Assembly: GCA_026708115.1 (NCBI GenBank)
Contig: JAPOVL010000021.1
Location: 1 to 64,000 of the forward strand
Reading direction: 5' to 3'
DNA length: 64,000 bases
From: Chloroflexota bacterium
GTDB lineage: Bacteria; Chloroflexota; Anaerolineae; Aggregatilineales; Phototrophicaceae
Positions within the stretch are counted from its first letter, which is position 1. The number at the start of each line of letters is the position of its first letter. Below the pieces are notes generated by a model. It was not told the DNA's origin. It searched no databases and was given only the letters and a program-made list of their open reading frames with translations. The translations under genes and the position numbers were made by a program. This document shows positions 26,015-34,657 of the stretch, one piece after another.

Positions 26015-26749
26015 TCAGCGGAAAAAACGGTATTTGAGCAGGGTCCAGGCCGCGATTGGCGCGTCAATCCATTTGATCTTCTTGCCTTCGTCGTATTCTC
26101 GCCCATAATACGAAATTGGCACCTCGACGATGCGGATGCCTTGCCGCAAGACCTTGGCGGTGAACTCCGGTTCAAAGTCGAAGCCGCGGGCACGGATCTG
26201 CATGTTGTCCACCACCTCCCGCCGGAAGCACTTGTAGCAAGTTTCCATGTCGCTCAGGATGGCGTTGTAGAGGATATTGGTAATCAGCGTCAAACCCTTG
26301 TTGGCGACCATGTTCCAGAAGTTCATGGCTTTGCGCGTGCCGCCCAGGAAGCGCGAGCCATAGACAACTGTCGCCAACCCCTCTTGTATCGGCTTCAGCA
26401 AAAGATGGTACTCGCGCGGGTCATACTCGAAGTCGGCATCCTGTATGATGATGACCTCGCAACTGGTCTTCTGGAAACCGGTGACCAGCGCCGCGCCCTT
26501 GCCCTGATTGCGCTCGTGGTAAAAGATCTTCACTTTGCAATTGTCTTCGGCTGCAATTTCCGCCAGCACATCAACCGTGCCGTCGGTAGATCCGTCATCG
26601 ACGATTATGACCTCGTCTACAATATCCACGTCAAGCACGCGCCTGACGATGTCACTCACAGTGTTGACTTCGTTATAACAAGGGATCACCACGCTGAACG
26701 ATGGCTTGGCGGCATACGGATCGGGCGCTTTGGATGGTGGATGTCTCAT
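26015..26749 (-). CDS. Glycosyltransferase family 2 (dolichyl-phosphate-mannose-synthase-like)
   Basis: This 244-residue GT-A glycosyltransferase lacks membrane helices. It shows the N-terminal nucleotide site V-V-I-P-C-Y-N-E, the I-I-V-D-D-G-S-T-D-G-T loop, the Q-D-A-D-F-E-Y-D-P metal motif and a G-S-R-F-L-G acceptor segment, all as in DPM1/PgfS-type polyprenyl-phosphate glycosyltransferases. It probably makes a lipid-linked sugar for envelope glycosylation, and would supply substrate to GT39-like proteins such as those at 60-64 kb. Confidence 0.88.
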   Translation of the reverse strand: MRHPPSKAPDPYAAKPSFSVVIPCYNEVNTVSDIVRRVLDVDIVDEVIIVDDGSTDGTVDVLAEIAAEDNCKVKIFYHERNQGKGAALVTGFQKTSCEVIIIQDADFEYDPREYHLLLKPIQEGLATVVYGSRFLGGTRKAMNFWNMVANKGLTLITNILYNAILSDMETCYKCFRREVVDNMQIRARGFDFEPEFTAKVLRQGIRIVEVPISYYGREYDEGKKIKWIDAPIAAWTLLKYRFFR

Positions 26750-26868
26750 ATGCTTGTCAAGGTATGCTGACGGCTGAACTGCGCTTGCTGTCTGCTAGAA
26801 CTGCCGCATTCTATCATAGAGCCTGTCGATAAGCAATTTTACACGCGCGCAGCGCCAGTTGCGCGCTT

Positions 26869-27276
26869 TCATTGAATCTCCGGCGGGATCGACTGCAGCA
26901 GCGTGCCACTGCTGGCGATGATGCGTATGACGCTGTTCGGCGTATCGACCCTGTATAGCCGGGCATAATCGGTGATGGAAGCATAGGCGTCGGGGAACCG
27001 GCGAATGGCCGGACCGATCAATCCAAGCTCGATCATGAGGTCAATGCATGCCTGCTTCGAGGCAATCTGGAAGTCCGCGCCCAGCCAACTCATTGGCGCT
27101 TCAATATAAGCCACATCGGAGAACAATATGTAAATCGCGGGCTGATTGCGCTGACCCTGGTATACGCTCAGGTACAAGCACGACAGCTTGCGGTGATAGT
27201 GAAAGACCTGGCAGCGGTACCCCGCCGGCTTGCTAATGTTGAAGACGTTGCGGCTGTTCAGTTCGACTTTGGCCAT
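26869..27276 (-). CDS. Hypothetical protein
   Basis: This 135-residue soluble protein matches no family I recognise. It starts M-A-K-V-E-L, has several tyrosine-rich strands in the first half (about residues 18-60) and a helical second half ending S-I-P-P-E-I-Q. There is no signal peptide and no metal motif. Its upstream region contains the second copy of the structured hairpin element (27371-27455), as does the gene at 2631. The gap to the next gene (27277-27654) holds that element and a promoter for the plus-strand SDR gene. Confidence 0.6.
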   Translation of the reverse strand: MAKVELNSRNVFNISKPAGYRCQVFHYHRKLSCLYLSVYQGQRNQPAIYILFSDVAYIEAPMSWLGADFQIASKQACIDLMIELGLIGPAIRRFPDAYASITDYARLYRVDTPNSVIRIIASSGTLLQSIPPEIQ

Positions 27277-27370
27277 GAGTTGCGGCGATCGCTTTCACCC
27301 AGCACCTTCTACTTTAGTAGACCTCCCGCGATTTCGGAAGTTGAAAACTCCGCTTCTCCCTTCTGTAAAT

Positions 27371-27455
27371 GTAAACCGCGTCGCTCATGCGACGAGACGG
27401 TTTACGATTTTGCCTGAGCGGGACAGACCTTTACGCTTCCGCCGAGCGGCTGTGG
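27371..27455. repeat. Structured intergenic element, copy B
   Basis: GTAAACCG (27371-27378) pairs with CGGTTTAC (27398-27405), enclosing CGTCGC-TCAT-GCGACG (27379-27394) with a three-base AGA bulge: a 14-bp hairpin. GAGCGGCTGTGG follows at 27444-27455. Related to 2666-2760, with a compensated base pair in the inner stem. Confidence 0.6.
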
Positions 27456-27563
27456 TGAAAAGTAATTTGGTGCAATTGTCCTGGCCGCTTCTCACCTGTA
27501 CAAATGGCCCGCATGGCAACAACCCGCGCTGTCCTCGCCAGATCACAATGACGCAGGTGACGC

Positions 27564-27591
27564 TTTGCGACCCGGCGTTATGCGGTAGAAT
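27564..27591 (+). promoter_or_regulatory. Putative promoter of the 27655 SDR gene
   Basis: TTTGCG (27564-27569), a 16-base spacer and TAGAAT (27586-27591), about 60 bases before the start codon. The -35 match is weak. Confidence 0.35.
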
Positions 27592-27654
27592 ACCCGCATC
27601 AGCTAAGAATACGAGACTTTGGCCAACTGCCAGGACGGCGGACGGGAGAGGAAC

Positions 27655-28425
27655 ATGAGATTTGAAGGCAAAGTTGCAGTAGTCACAGGCGCGGCAACCG
27701 GCATCGGCAGGGCGACCGCGCTGGCATTCGCGCGCGAAGGCGCAAGCGCAGTGCTCGCGGATGTCAATGCCGAAGCCATGAACGAGACCGCGCGTACAAT
27801 AGAGGCCGCGGGCGGGGCTGGCTTGGCAGTGCTCGCCGATGTCTCCCGCGGCGAAGATGCTGAACGCATCGCGGGTGAAGCGGTCGACCATTTCGGCGGT
27901 GTCGATTATCTGGTTGCCAGCGCCGGCATCCAAACCTACGGCACGGTTGTCGATACCGATGAAGATACCTGGGATCGCACGCTCGCCGTCAACTTGAAAG
28001 GCGTCTATCTGGCTGCCAAGTATTGTATTCCCCAGATGGTCAAGTGCGGCGGCGGCGCCATCGTCAATGTGGCCTCGGTGCAAGGATTGCAAAGCCAGCC
28101 CAACGTGGCCGCCTACGCCGCCTCCAAGGGCGCGTTGATCGCCATGACCAGAACAATGGCATTGGATCACGCTGGAGACGGCATCCGCGTCAACAGCCTT
28201 TGCCCCGGTTCGATTAATACGCCGCTGCTGCGTTTCGCCGCGGACACCTATAGCCCGGAAGATCCCTTGGGCGCGATTGAGGATTGGGGAAAACTGCACG
28301 CCTTGGGCCGGGTAGGGCAGCCGGAAGAGATGGCGGAAGTCGCGCTGTTTCTGGTCAGCGACGCCGCCTCGTTCATGACCGGCGCCACGGTGGTGGCCGA
28401 CGGCGGCTTGACTATAGGGCTCTAA
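27655..28425 (+). CDS. Short-chain dehydrogenase/reductase
   Basis: This is a 256-residue classical SDR. The cofactor loop is T-G-A-A-T-G-I-G, the N-A-G position reads A-S-A-G-I, and the catalytic Ser and Y-A-A-S-K follow (Y-x-x-x-K), with the terminal G-A-T-V-V-A-D-G-G segment. A D-V-N at the end of strand 2 favours NAD(H). Substrate is a secondary alcohol or ketone, often a sugar-acid or acyl derivative. ATG 27655 follows a GGGAGAGGA site; the frame extends to 27619 without one. Convergent with the E1 beta gene. Confidence 0.9.
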   Translation: MRFEGKVAVVTGAATGIGRATALAFAREGASAVLADVNAEAMNETARTIEAAGGAGLAVLADVSRGEDAERIAGEAVDHFGGVDYLVASAGIQTYGTVVDTDEDTWDRTLAVNLKGVYLAAKYCIPQMVKCGGGAIVNVASVQGLQSQPNVAAYAASKGALIAMTRTMALDHAGDGIRVNSLCPGSINTPLLRFAADTYSPEDPLGAIEDWGKLHALGRVGQPEEMAEVALFLVSDAASFMTGATVVADGGLTIGL

Positions 28426-28465
28426 TCGCATACAAGCATGTCCCGCTGAACGATGCGCGCATTTG

Positions 28466-29446
28466 TCAAGTCTCCGACAGCAACTGTCGAACTGCCTCTT
28501 CGATCTTGCGCGCATTCGGGATGATTTCGTCTTCCAGGGCCGGGCTATAAGCGATCAAGGCATTTTCCATATTCACGCGTTTGATCGGGGCGTCCAAATG
28601 AAATAGCCCTTCGTCGGCCACCAGCGCGGCGACATTCGCGCCCCAGCCGCCCAGTCGCGGCGCTTCTTCAACAATTAGCAGCCGGCTGGTCCCTTGCACA
28701 GATCGCAAGATAGTCTCGCCGTCCAGCGGAACCAGCGTGCGCAAGTCAATAACTTCGGGGCTGATCCCATCCTCCGCCAAGCTCTCCGCCGCTTCCAGCG
28801 CCCGGTGCAGCATCTGTTGCGTCGCAACCAGCGTGAGGTCCTGCCCCGGGCGGACGATCTCGGCTTTGCCCAATTCCCCGGGCGCGGCCTCCAAATCGAC
28901 ATCGCCCACCAGGTTGTAGAGCGATTTGTGTTCCAGCACGATTACGGGATCGTCATCGCGGATGGCCGCGCGCAGCAGTCCGTACATGTCAGCCGGCGTG
29001 GCGGGGACGGCCAGCTTCAAACCGGGGAAGTTCATCAGCCAGGATTCCGCGCATTGAGAGTGCTGCGTGCCGAACCCGCCGCCGCCGCCTTGAGACGCGC
29101 GGATAGTCAAGGGCACTGTGAACTGCCCGCCGCTCATGAAGCGGTACTTGGCAACTTGATTGACGATCTGGTCCATTGCCACCGGGATAAAATCCGCGAA
29201 CATCAACTCGGCGATGGGACGCAAGCCCGTTATCGCCGCCCCCAAAGCCGTGCCAATGATGGCCTGCTCCGATATGGGCGTATCCCGGACGCGAACCGGA
29301 CCGAATTCTTCATAGATGCCCGGGGTTACTTTGAATACGCCGCCCGGCTTGGCAACATCTTCGCCGAAGAAAACGACTGAATCGTCCCTCCGCATTTCCG
29401 CTGCAATCGCCTCGGTAACGGCTTGGCGATAGGTCATCCTGCGCAT
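28466..29446 (-). CDS. 2-oxoacid dehydrogenase E1 component, beta subunit
   Basis: This 326-residue beta subunit of a thiamine-diphosphate E1 (pyruvate, branched-chain or acetoin dehydrogenase type) contains the family strings F-G-E-D-V-A, D-T-P-I-S-E-Q, F-A-D-F-I and E-A-P-R-L-G-G. ATG 29446 has a textbook AAGGAG site and follows the alpha gene stop by 10 bases; the frame continues upstream only through the alpha gene. It pairs with the alpha subunit to decarboxylate a 2-oxoacid and transfer the acyl group to lipoyl-E2. Neither E2 nor E3 is in the window. Confidence 0.92.
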   Translation of the reverse strand: MRRMTYRQAVTEAIAAEMRRDDSVVFFGEDVAKPGGVFKVTPGIYEEFGPVRVRDTPISEQAIIGTALGAAITGLRPIAELMFADFIPVAMDQIVNQVAKYRFMSGGQFTVPLTIRASQGGGGGFGTQHSQCAESWLMNFPGLKLAVPATPADMYGLLRAAIRDDDPVIVLEHKSLYNLVGDVDLEAAPGELGKAEIVRPGQDLTLVATQQMLHRALEAAESLAEDGISPEVIDLRTLVPLDGETILRSVQGTSRLLIVEEAPRLGGWGANVAALVADEGLFHLDAPIKRVNMENALIAYSPALEDEIIPNARKIEEAVRQLLSET

Positions 29447-29456
29447 GGCTGTCTCC

Positions 29457-30440
29457 TTAGTCGGAAGCGTAGACATAGTCCGCAAGCGATTGGGGCGGCG
29501 GGAAGGGCTCGGCCTTGGCCCATTCCACCGCCGCAAAAACTTCTTGCGCCAGGGCGTCCTTGATTTCAAGAAATTCCTCTTGATCGAGCTCGCCATCGCT
29601 GTACATCCGCGCCGCCAGCATATCAATCGGGTCGCGCTCTTGCCAATGCGCCAATTCCCCCGGCTTGCGATAGGGGCCCGTGTCCGACCGTGAATGACCG
29701 CCATAACGATAAGTCTTCAACTCGAGCAGGGCAGGGCCTTCGCCATTGCGGGCGCGCGCGGCGGCGGCTGCCGTTGCCGCCTGTACAGCTTCGACATCCT
29801 GCCCGTCGACGATGACGCCGGGCATAGCGTAGGCCCCCGCTCGGTCGGCAATATCATCAATCGGCGTCGTCTCGCGAATGGGGCTGTATTCGCCGTAAAG
29901 ATTGTTCTCACAGATGAACAATACCGGCAGTTTCCATACCGATGCCATATTCAGCGACTCGTGAAAAAGTCCAATGTTCGCCGCGCCATCGCCGAAGAAA
30001 GTCACCGCAATCGCGCCTGTACCTTTGACTTGCGCCGTGAGCGCGGCGCCCATGGCGATGGGCAACTGCGCGCCCACAATCGCATTGGCGCCTAACAAGC
30101 CGATCGACTTGTCCGTCATATGCATGCTGCCGCCGCGCCCCCTGCACGCGCCGCTCTCTTTGCCCATCATTTCCGCCATCAGCGCGCGCAGCGACATGCC
30201 CAGCGCCAGCGCGTGACCATGCCCGCGATACGTGCAAGTTACGCTATCGCCTTCGCATAGCGCCAGCGCTACGCCGGCCGAGCACGCTTCCTGGCCGATC
30301 GCCAGATGCGTTGTGCCCCGCACCAGATTCGCCATAAAGAGATTCTGTATCTCTTCTTCCGCCAAGCGGATCTTGACCATGGCCAGCAATGCGCGCATCC
30401 TGCTTTCTTTGTCGAGCCTGTCCCCCGCTTCAAGCGCCAT
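29457..30440 (-). CDS. 2-oxoacid dehydrogenase E1 component, alpha subunit
   Basis: This 327-residue alpha subunit has the ThDP motif G-D-G-A-A-N-I-G with the closing N-N at the end of the block, the H-x-x-I-G-Q-E N-terminal segment, and the phosphorylation-loop-like R-Y-G-G-H-S-R-S-D. The length and sequence are closest in feel to acetoin or pyruvate E1 alpha. A GTG at 30470 could extend it by ten residues; ATG 30440 with GAGGGA upstream is preferred. Substrate (pyruvate, acetoin, branched-chain oxoacid) cannot be decided. Confidence 0.9.
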   Translation of the reverse strand: MALEAGDRLDKESRMRALLAMVKIRLAEEEIQNLFMANLVRGTTHLAIGQEACSAGVALALCEGDSVTCTYRGHGHALALGMSLRALMAEMMGKESGACRGRGGSMHMTDKSIGLLGANAIVGAQLPIAMGAALTAQVKGTGAIAVTFFGDGAANIGLFHESLNMASVWKLPVLFICENNLYGEYSPIRETTPIDDIADRAGAYAMPGVIVDGQDVEAVQAATAAAAARARNGEGPALLELKTYRYGGHSRSDTGPYRKPGELAHWQERDPIDMLAARMYSDGELDQEEFLEIKDALAQEVFAAVEWAKAEPFPPPQSLADYVYASD

Positions 30441-30695
30441 ATCCGCGTCCCTCTTATCCCGCTCCCGCACCCGATTGTAGCGCTTCCAGAACGCGCTTGC
30501 GAAATAGTCTGTTTATTTCCGTCCCCCGCGCAACGCCGTGCCGCCCCAATGCAATCACGTCGACAACTGTCCGGGCCAGCGGCCCGCCGCACCGCCGGTC
30601 AGCGCCCGCGGGCAGTGTCGGCGGGCAGTGTCGGCGCGCCCTACGCGCCCCTTTGCTACTTCGTGGTGAAAAACCGAAAACACGACAGAATAGCC

Positions 30696-30750
30696 TTGCT
30701 TTAATAGAACATATGTATTATACTACCCCTACAACGCAAACTAAAGGAGG
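30696..30750 (+). promoter_or_regulatory. Orphan promoter and ribosome site without start codon
   Basis: TTGCTT (30696-30701), 17 bases, TATACT (30719-30724), then a strong AAAGGAGG at 30743-30750. No ATG, GTG or TTG lies within the next 20 bases. This looks like the 5-prime end of a lost gene, possibly removed when the mobile element at 30846 arrived. Confidence 0.4.
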
Positions 30751-30845
30751 ACACACCCTATCCCTTCGCCCAACGGCCGACGCAAACACCTAATAGGGCC
30801 GCGCCGCCACAAAAATTTCCCTACACCATTTTCAAGGACTCTGTA

Positions 30846-31048
30846 AGGCTTGTCCGCTACTGAAAGTCATACGTATAGATAACGATAACAAAACCGAACA
30901 AATACAAAAAGGGAGCCGATCCTTGCGAAAATCAACAAATTATTACGAAATCCGCCAAGCTTAGCTCCCCTTCCCTGATGCTTCGGGGAAGGGGCCGGGG
31001 GATGGGGTAGAAAAAGCGCGTCAGCATGACCCAGTAGCGGACAAGCCT
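30846..31048. mobile_element. MITE-like element with 17-bp terminal inverted repeats
   Basis: AGGCTTGTCCGCTACTG at 30846-30862 is the exact reverse complement of 31032-31048, and similarity continues a few bases inward (GTCAT on both sides). The 203-base unit is flanked by TGTA on the left (30842-30845) and right (31049-31052), which fits a 4-bp target duplication. It encodes no transposase; the only short frame inside is 13 codons behind AAGGGAG near 30911. A GC-rich palindrome lies within it. Confidence 0.6.
30963..31012 (-). repeat. Dispersed GC palindrome, family 1, copy 1
   Basis: GCTCCCCTTC...GGGAAGGGG hairpin followed by CCGGGGGATGGGGTAGAA. The reverse complement matches the repeat at 61914-61962 closely, with the loop differing. 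It is nested in the MITE-like element. Confidence 0.55.
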
Positions 31049-31171
31049 TGTAGGGGCGAGCGACCCGCTGTGGTGAATAAAACCTGTATTGTGCCCGCCA
31101 ATTCCGGGCAGGGGGTACACCCCTCCACCGTATGCATACTGTATCTATACACTTGCCAAAATGGCCGCATT

Positions 31172-31255
31172 TTATAGGTATTTTATGGGTAACTTATGGG
31201 TAACTTATGAGTATCTTATGGGTAGTTTATGGGTAGCTTATGGGTATCTTAAGGG
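31172..31255. repeat. 11-bp tandem repeat, about seven units
   Basis: Units of TTATGGGTAAC repeat head to tail: 31172, 31183, 31194, 31205, 31216, 31227 and 31238, with a partial unit at 31249. Most changes fall in the last three bases (AAC, ATC, AGT, AGC). It lies in a 1-kb non-coding gap and is AT-richer than its surroundings. It is not CRISPR-like: there are no spacers. Confidence 0.75.
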
Positions 31256-31370
31256 CACTGTTTCAGTAGATAGCGCCGCATCCCGCGCAGCGAACGTCCG
31301 CCCAAATTCGCCGCCGTCCACGATGGTCAATTGTCAACATATCGAATCGCGCCCATTTCTACCTGCCAGA

Positions 31371-31399
31371 TTGACTTGGCCTGCCAGAACTGCTACTTT
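31371..31399 (+). promoter_or_regulatory. Putative promoter of the RraA-dehydrogenase pair
   Basis: TTGACT (31371-31376), a 17-base spacer and TACTTT (31394-31399) with an extended -10 TGC directly before it. The start codon of the first gene is about 110 bases downstream. Confidence 0.5.
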
Positions 31400-31511
31400 T
31401 TGCTAGACTCCTGCTTGGACGCCCGCCGCGCGGCTGGCAAAACGCGAAGGTCGAAAAAAATCAGCTTCAGTATCGCTTTTATCGTTAGGCTTGATTCGCG
31501 AAAGGACTATG

Positions 31512-32201
31512 ATGGCTACCTGGAACAGCGACGAGGAACTTTTTGCATTGATCGAGGGCGAACTCTTTGCCGCCGTCATTGGAGATATCCTCGACGACCT
31601 CGGATACCGGCACCAGTTTCTGCCGCCCTATATCCAGCCGCTGCGGCCGGATATGCGCATCCTGGGCAGAGCCATGACTGTCTTCACCGCCGACTATCCC
31701 GGCGGCGTTATGGACGGCCAGACAGAATGGTCGCGCATGCCCTTCGGCTTGCTCTTCCGCGCCCTGGACGATCTCAAGCCGGGCGAGATCTACGTTTGCG
31801 CCGGCGGTTCGCCCGATTACGCCACCTGGGGCGAGATCATGACCACGCGCGCGCTCTATCTCGGCGCCCGCGGCGCTGTGCTCGACGGCTACTCGCGCGA
31901 TACCGACGGCGTGCTCCGGCAAAACTTTCCCACCTTTTCCCGCGGCTGTTACGCCCAGGATTCCGGCGCGCGCAGCCGCGTCTTGGACTTCCGCATTCCG
32001 ATCGAGATCGGACAGGTCAGCGTCAGTTCGGGCGATCTGATCATCGGCGACCGCGACGGCGTCCTCGTGATCCCGCGCCAGCTCGAAGAGGAAGCGCTTT
32101 CCCTGGCCTTGGAAAAGGCGCGCACCGAAAACCTGGTGCAAGCGGCCATCGAGAAGGGCATGAGCGCCGAAGAAGCCTTCAAAACCTACGGCGTACTGTA
32201 A
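31512..32201 (+). CDS. RraA-family protein (HMG aldolase/decarboxylase-like)
   Basis: This 229-residue protein has the RraA/MenG-like swivelling fold. The metal- and substrate-binding segment is visible: G-E-I-M-T-T-R-A...G-A-R-G-A-V-L-D-G-Y-S-R-D (the G-x-R-D-type motif), then a G-D-x-x-x-G-D-x-D-G-V end signature. Catabolic members are 4-hydroxy-4-methyl-2-oxoglutarate aldolases or oxaloacetate decarboxylases rather than RNase E regulators. ATG 31512 has AAAGGA six bases upstream. It is followed after 56 bases by a D-2-hydroxyacid dehydrogenase gene. Confidence 0.82.
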   Translation: MATWNSDEELFALIEGELFAAVIGDILDDLGYRHQFLPPYIQPLRPDMRILGRAMTVFTADYPGGVMDGQTEWSRMPFGLLFRALDDLKPGEIYVCAGGSPDYATWGEIMTTRALYLGARGAVLDGYSRDTDGVLRQNFPTFSRGCYAQDSGARSRVLDFRIPIEIGQVSVSSGDLIIGDRDGVLVIPRQLEEEALSLALEKARTENLVQAAIEKGMSAEEAFKTYGVL

Positions 32202-32257
32202 TAGCCGGGCATGACTTGCGTGAGGAATTTAGTTTCAGGCAAAGGGGAGGACAGCCA

Positions 32258-33220
32258 GTGAAAGTGCTTTTCGGACCTACCATCATGTCGCTGGAAGAGG
32301 CGCTTGGGGACCTGCGGGAGCGGTTTCCCGCGGTCGAATTTGAATACTGCCCGCAGATCGCCGACTTGAATCAAGCCATCCGCACCGCCGATGTATTCGT
32401 AGGCAGCATGACCGAGGATTTGTTCCAGCAGGCGGGGCGGCTCAAATGGATACAGTCCCCCAGTTCCGGCGTCGACAAATACTTGAGCATCCCGCAGTTG
32501 GCGGCCGGGGACGTGCTGCTCACCAGCGCCAGCGGCACCCACGGACCGGGCCTGGCCGAAAGTACGCTGGGAACGATGCTCGCCTTCAACCGCGGCTTGC
32601 TCACCAGCGTCTTCCGCCAGCAAGCGCGCCAATGGTCCGCGGGCGAATTGCGGCCTGTTCTCCTCGAACTAACCGGCATGACCCTGGGCATCGTGGGATT
32701 TGGCGCATTTGGTCAACACCTGGCGGAACGCGCGCGCGCCTTTGGTATGCATATCCTGGCGATCGACATCAGGCCCCTGCCCAAGCCGGATTATGTCAGC
32801 CGGCTTGGGACGCCAGACCGCCTCGACGACTTGTTGAGCGAGTCGGATTATGTGGTGGTCGCATTGCCTCTGACGCCGGAGACGGAAAACTTGATCACAG
32901 CCGAGAAGATCGCTTTGATGAAACCGAGCGCGATGTTGCTGGCCATGTCGCGCGGCGGGATCGTTGATCAAGACGCGGTCGCGCGGGCATTGCGCGAAGG
33001 GCGTTTAAGAGCGGCCGCTCTGGAAGTGATGCGCCCCGAACCCCTGCCGGCCGACAGTTACCTATGGGATATAGAGAATCTGCTCATCACGTCTCATATC
33101 GCGGGCGGCACACAATACGAACGTCGGTACGTGATTGAGATCTTTTGCGAGAACCTGGATCGGATGCTGGCGGGGAACTTGCCTTTGCGCAATCAGGTAG
33201 ACAAGGATGCTGGCTTTTAA
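32258..33220 (+). CDS. D-2-hydroxyacid dehydrogenase
   Basis: This 320-residue NAD(P)-dependent D-isomer-specific 2-hydroxyacid dehydrogenase has the Rossmann loop G-I-V-G-F-G-A-F-G and catalytic Arg in S-R-G-G-I-V-D. The general acid His is in T-S-H-I-A-G-G, with a glutamate before it in E-V-M-R-P-E-P. It starts at GTG 32258 behind AAGGGGAGG; the open frame reaches 31331 but covers the previous gene in another frame. With the RraA-like protein it suggests turnover of a 2-oxo/2-hydroxy acid. Confidence 0.9.
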   Translation: MKVLFGPTIMSLEEALGDLRERFPAVEFEYCPQIADLNQAIRTADVFVGSMTEDLFQQAGRLKWIQSPSSGVDKYLSIPQLAAGDVLLTSASGTHGPGLAESTLGTMLAFNRGLLTSVFRQQARQWSAGELRPVLLELTGMTLGIVGFGAFGQHLAERARAFGMHILAIDIRPLPKPDYVSRLGTPDRLDDLLSESDYVVVALPLTPETENLITAEKIALMKPSAMLLAMSRGGIVDQDAVARALREGRLRAAALEVMRPEPLPADSYLWDIENLLITSHIAGGTQYERRYVIEIFCENLDRMLAGNLPLRNQVDKDAGF

Positions 33221-33388
33221 GTGAATCCAGGTAAGAAGTGCGAAAAAGCCAAAGACCGCTGCTCGGCGCGTAAGGGGTGAAATTGGTTTGGCACGCTCGC
33301 GCGAAATCGGCAAGTTTTTGCGGGCGAGCCTTGGCCCGCCCCTACGGCCAGGTTGTTTGTGGAACTGCTTGTTTCGAGTCGGCTGTGT

Positions 33389-34558
33389 CTAGAAGCTGAT
33401 TGCCTGGCGGCTGTCGATTTTGGCGGGGTCCAGGTCGATGCCGAGGCCGGGCGCTCCCGGCAGTTTGATGGATCCGTTTTCCGGCGCGTATTGAGTTCGG
33501 TGGAAAAACTGTTTGCTCGGTTGATGGTTGATCAGGTATTCGACCATCGGTACGGCGGCCGGCGACTGTGACCCGGCGACATGCAGCGCGGACAGCAGAG
33601 AATGTCCATGCGCGACGACGGGGACCTCGAATGCCGAGGCCAGGGAGCAGATTTTGACCAGTTCGGTGATGCCGCCGGTCCAATCGGGGTCATTCTGCAA
33701 GTAATCTACCGCGCCGTTTACCAGCAGTTCTTTGCTTTGCCAGCGGGTGTAAACGTGTTCTCCTGTGGCTATCGGGACGCGCGTCGACGTCTTCAGCTTG
33801 GCAAACTCCGAGACGCGTTCCGGTGGAATCGGTTCTTCCATCCAGGTAGGATTGACGGATTCCAGCGCTCGCAAGATCTTGGTCGCGTAGCTTACATTCC
33901 AACTCATGAAGGCGTCGAACATGAGCATATAGTCGGGGCCGACAGCTTCGCGGACCGCTTTCGCCATGGCAATGTTCTTGGCCATTCCCTCCGCGCCCGC
34001 GGCTGGGCCGTATCGAAAAAACCACTTTTGCGCTTGATAGCCCTTGGCCTGGTATTCCTTCGCAAGTCGCGCCGCCTGCCCCGGCTCAATGGAGAAGCCC
34101 AACATGCTAGCATAGGCGGGAACAGCGGAGCGTGTTGGGCCGCCCAGGAGCCGATAGATCGGCTGCCTCCAGGCTTTGCCTTTCAGGTCCCAAAGCGCGC
34201 AGTCGATGGCGCTGAGGCCGGTCATGAAGAGGCCGGAGCGCCCGTGTCGGTTGAGCCGTAGCATGAGATCGTAGAGGTATTCCGTTGCCAGGGCGTCGCG
34301 TCCGATCAAGAATTCGCGCAGATCATTGCTGATGACAAAGGCTTGATGGCGATCAATCGGGCCGAATATGCCGGAGGGGCCTTCATCACATTGCACTTCG
34401 ACGTACATAGCGCTGATGCTGCCGGGCGTCGGTTTATTTGGCGGATCGGGATGTTCAACATCGGGATAGATGTGCAAGGGCAGGCACTGGAGTTGGCGCC
34501 CCGGTTGCGGCTCACGCGCGGCGGTCAACTCAAATACAAGAATGTCACTGATTTTCAT
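33389..34558 (-). CDS. Enolase-superfamily dehydratase (MR/MLE), paralogue 1
   Basis: This 389-residue mandelate-racemase-type enzyme has an N-terminal capping domain and a modified TIM barrel. Likely metal ligands are in F-D-A-F-M-S-W-N, E-E-P-I-P and T-G-E-H-V-Y-T, followed by a V-A-H-G-H general base region near residue 310. The pattern fits sugar-acid dehydratases of the galactonate/mannonate-like group rather than muconate cycloisomerases. It is divergent from nothing close by; the FCD regulator 100 bases upstream on the same strand may control it. Confidence 0.85.
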   Translation of the reverse strand: MKISDILVFELTAAREPQPGRQLQCLPLHIYPDVEHPDPPNKPTPGSISAMYVEVQCDEGPSGIFGPIDRHQAFVISNDLREFLIGRDALATEYLYDLMLRLNRHGRSGLFMTGLSAIDCALWDLKGKAWRQPIYRLLGGPTRSAVPAYASMLGFSIEPGQAARLAKEYQAKGYQAQKWFFRYGPAAGAEGMAKNIAMAKAVREAVGPDYMLMFDAFMSWNVSYATKILRALESVNPTWMEEPIPPERVSEFAKLKTSTRVPIATGEHVYTRWQSKELLVNGAVDYLQNDPDWTGGITELVKICSLASAFEVPVVAHGHSLLSALHVAGSQSPAAVPMVEYLINHQPSKQFFHRTQYAPENGSIKLPGAPGLGIDLDPAKIDSRQAISF

Positions 34559-34657
34559 GCGCTCGTCCTCTTCCAGCGCGCGTCAACGACGCTTATACAA
34601 AAGATGACTGACACTTGATTATCGCCACGCGATTTGTAGCAAGTTCTGTGGCGCGGG

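Noticed and set aside
31172..31255. CRISPR-like array
   Set aside because: Units are 11 bases, directly adjacent and without spacers.
31089..31406. 105-residue frame with a repetitive peptide
   Set aside because: The repetition is only the 11-bp DNA repeat read in three frames; no start signals.
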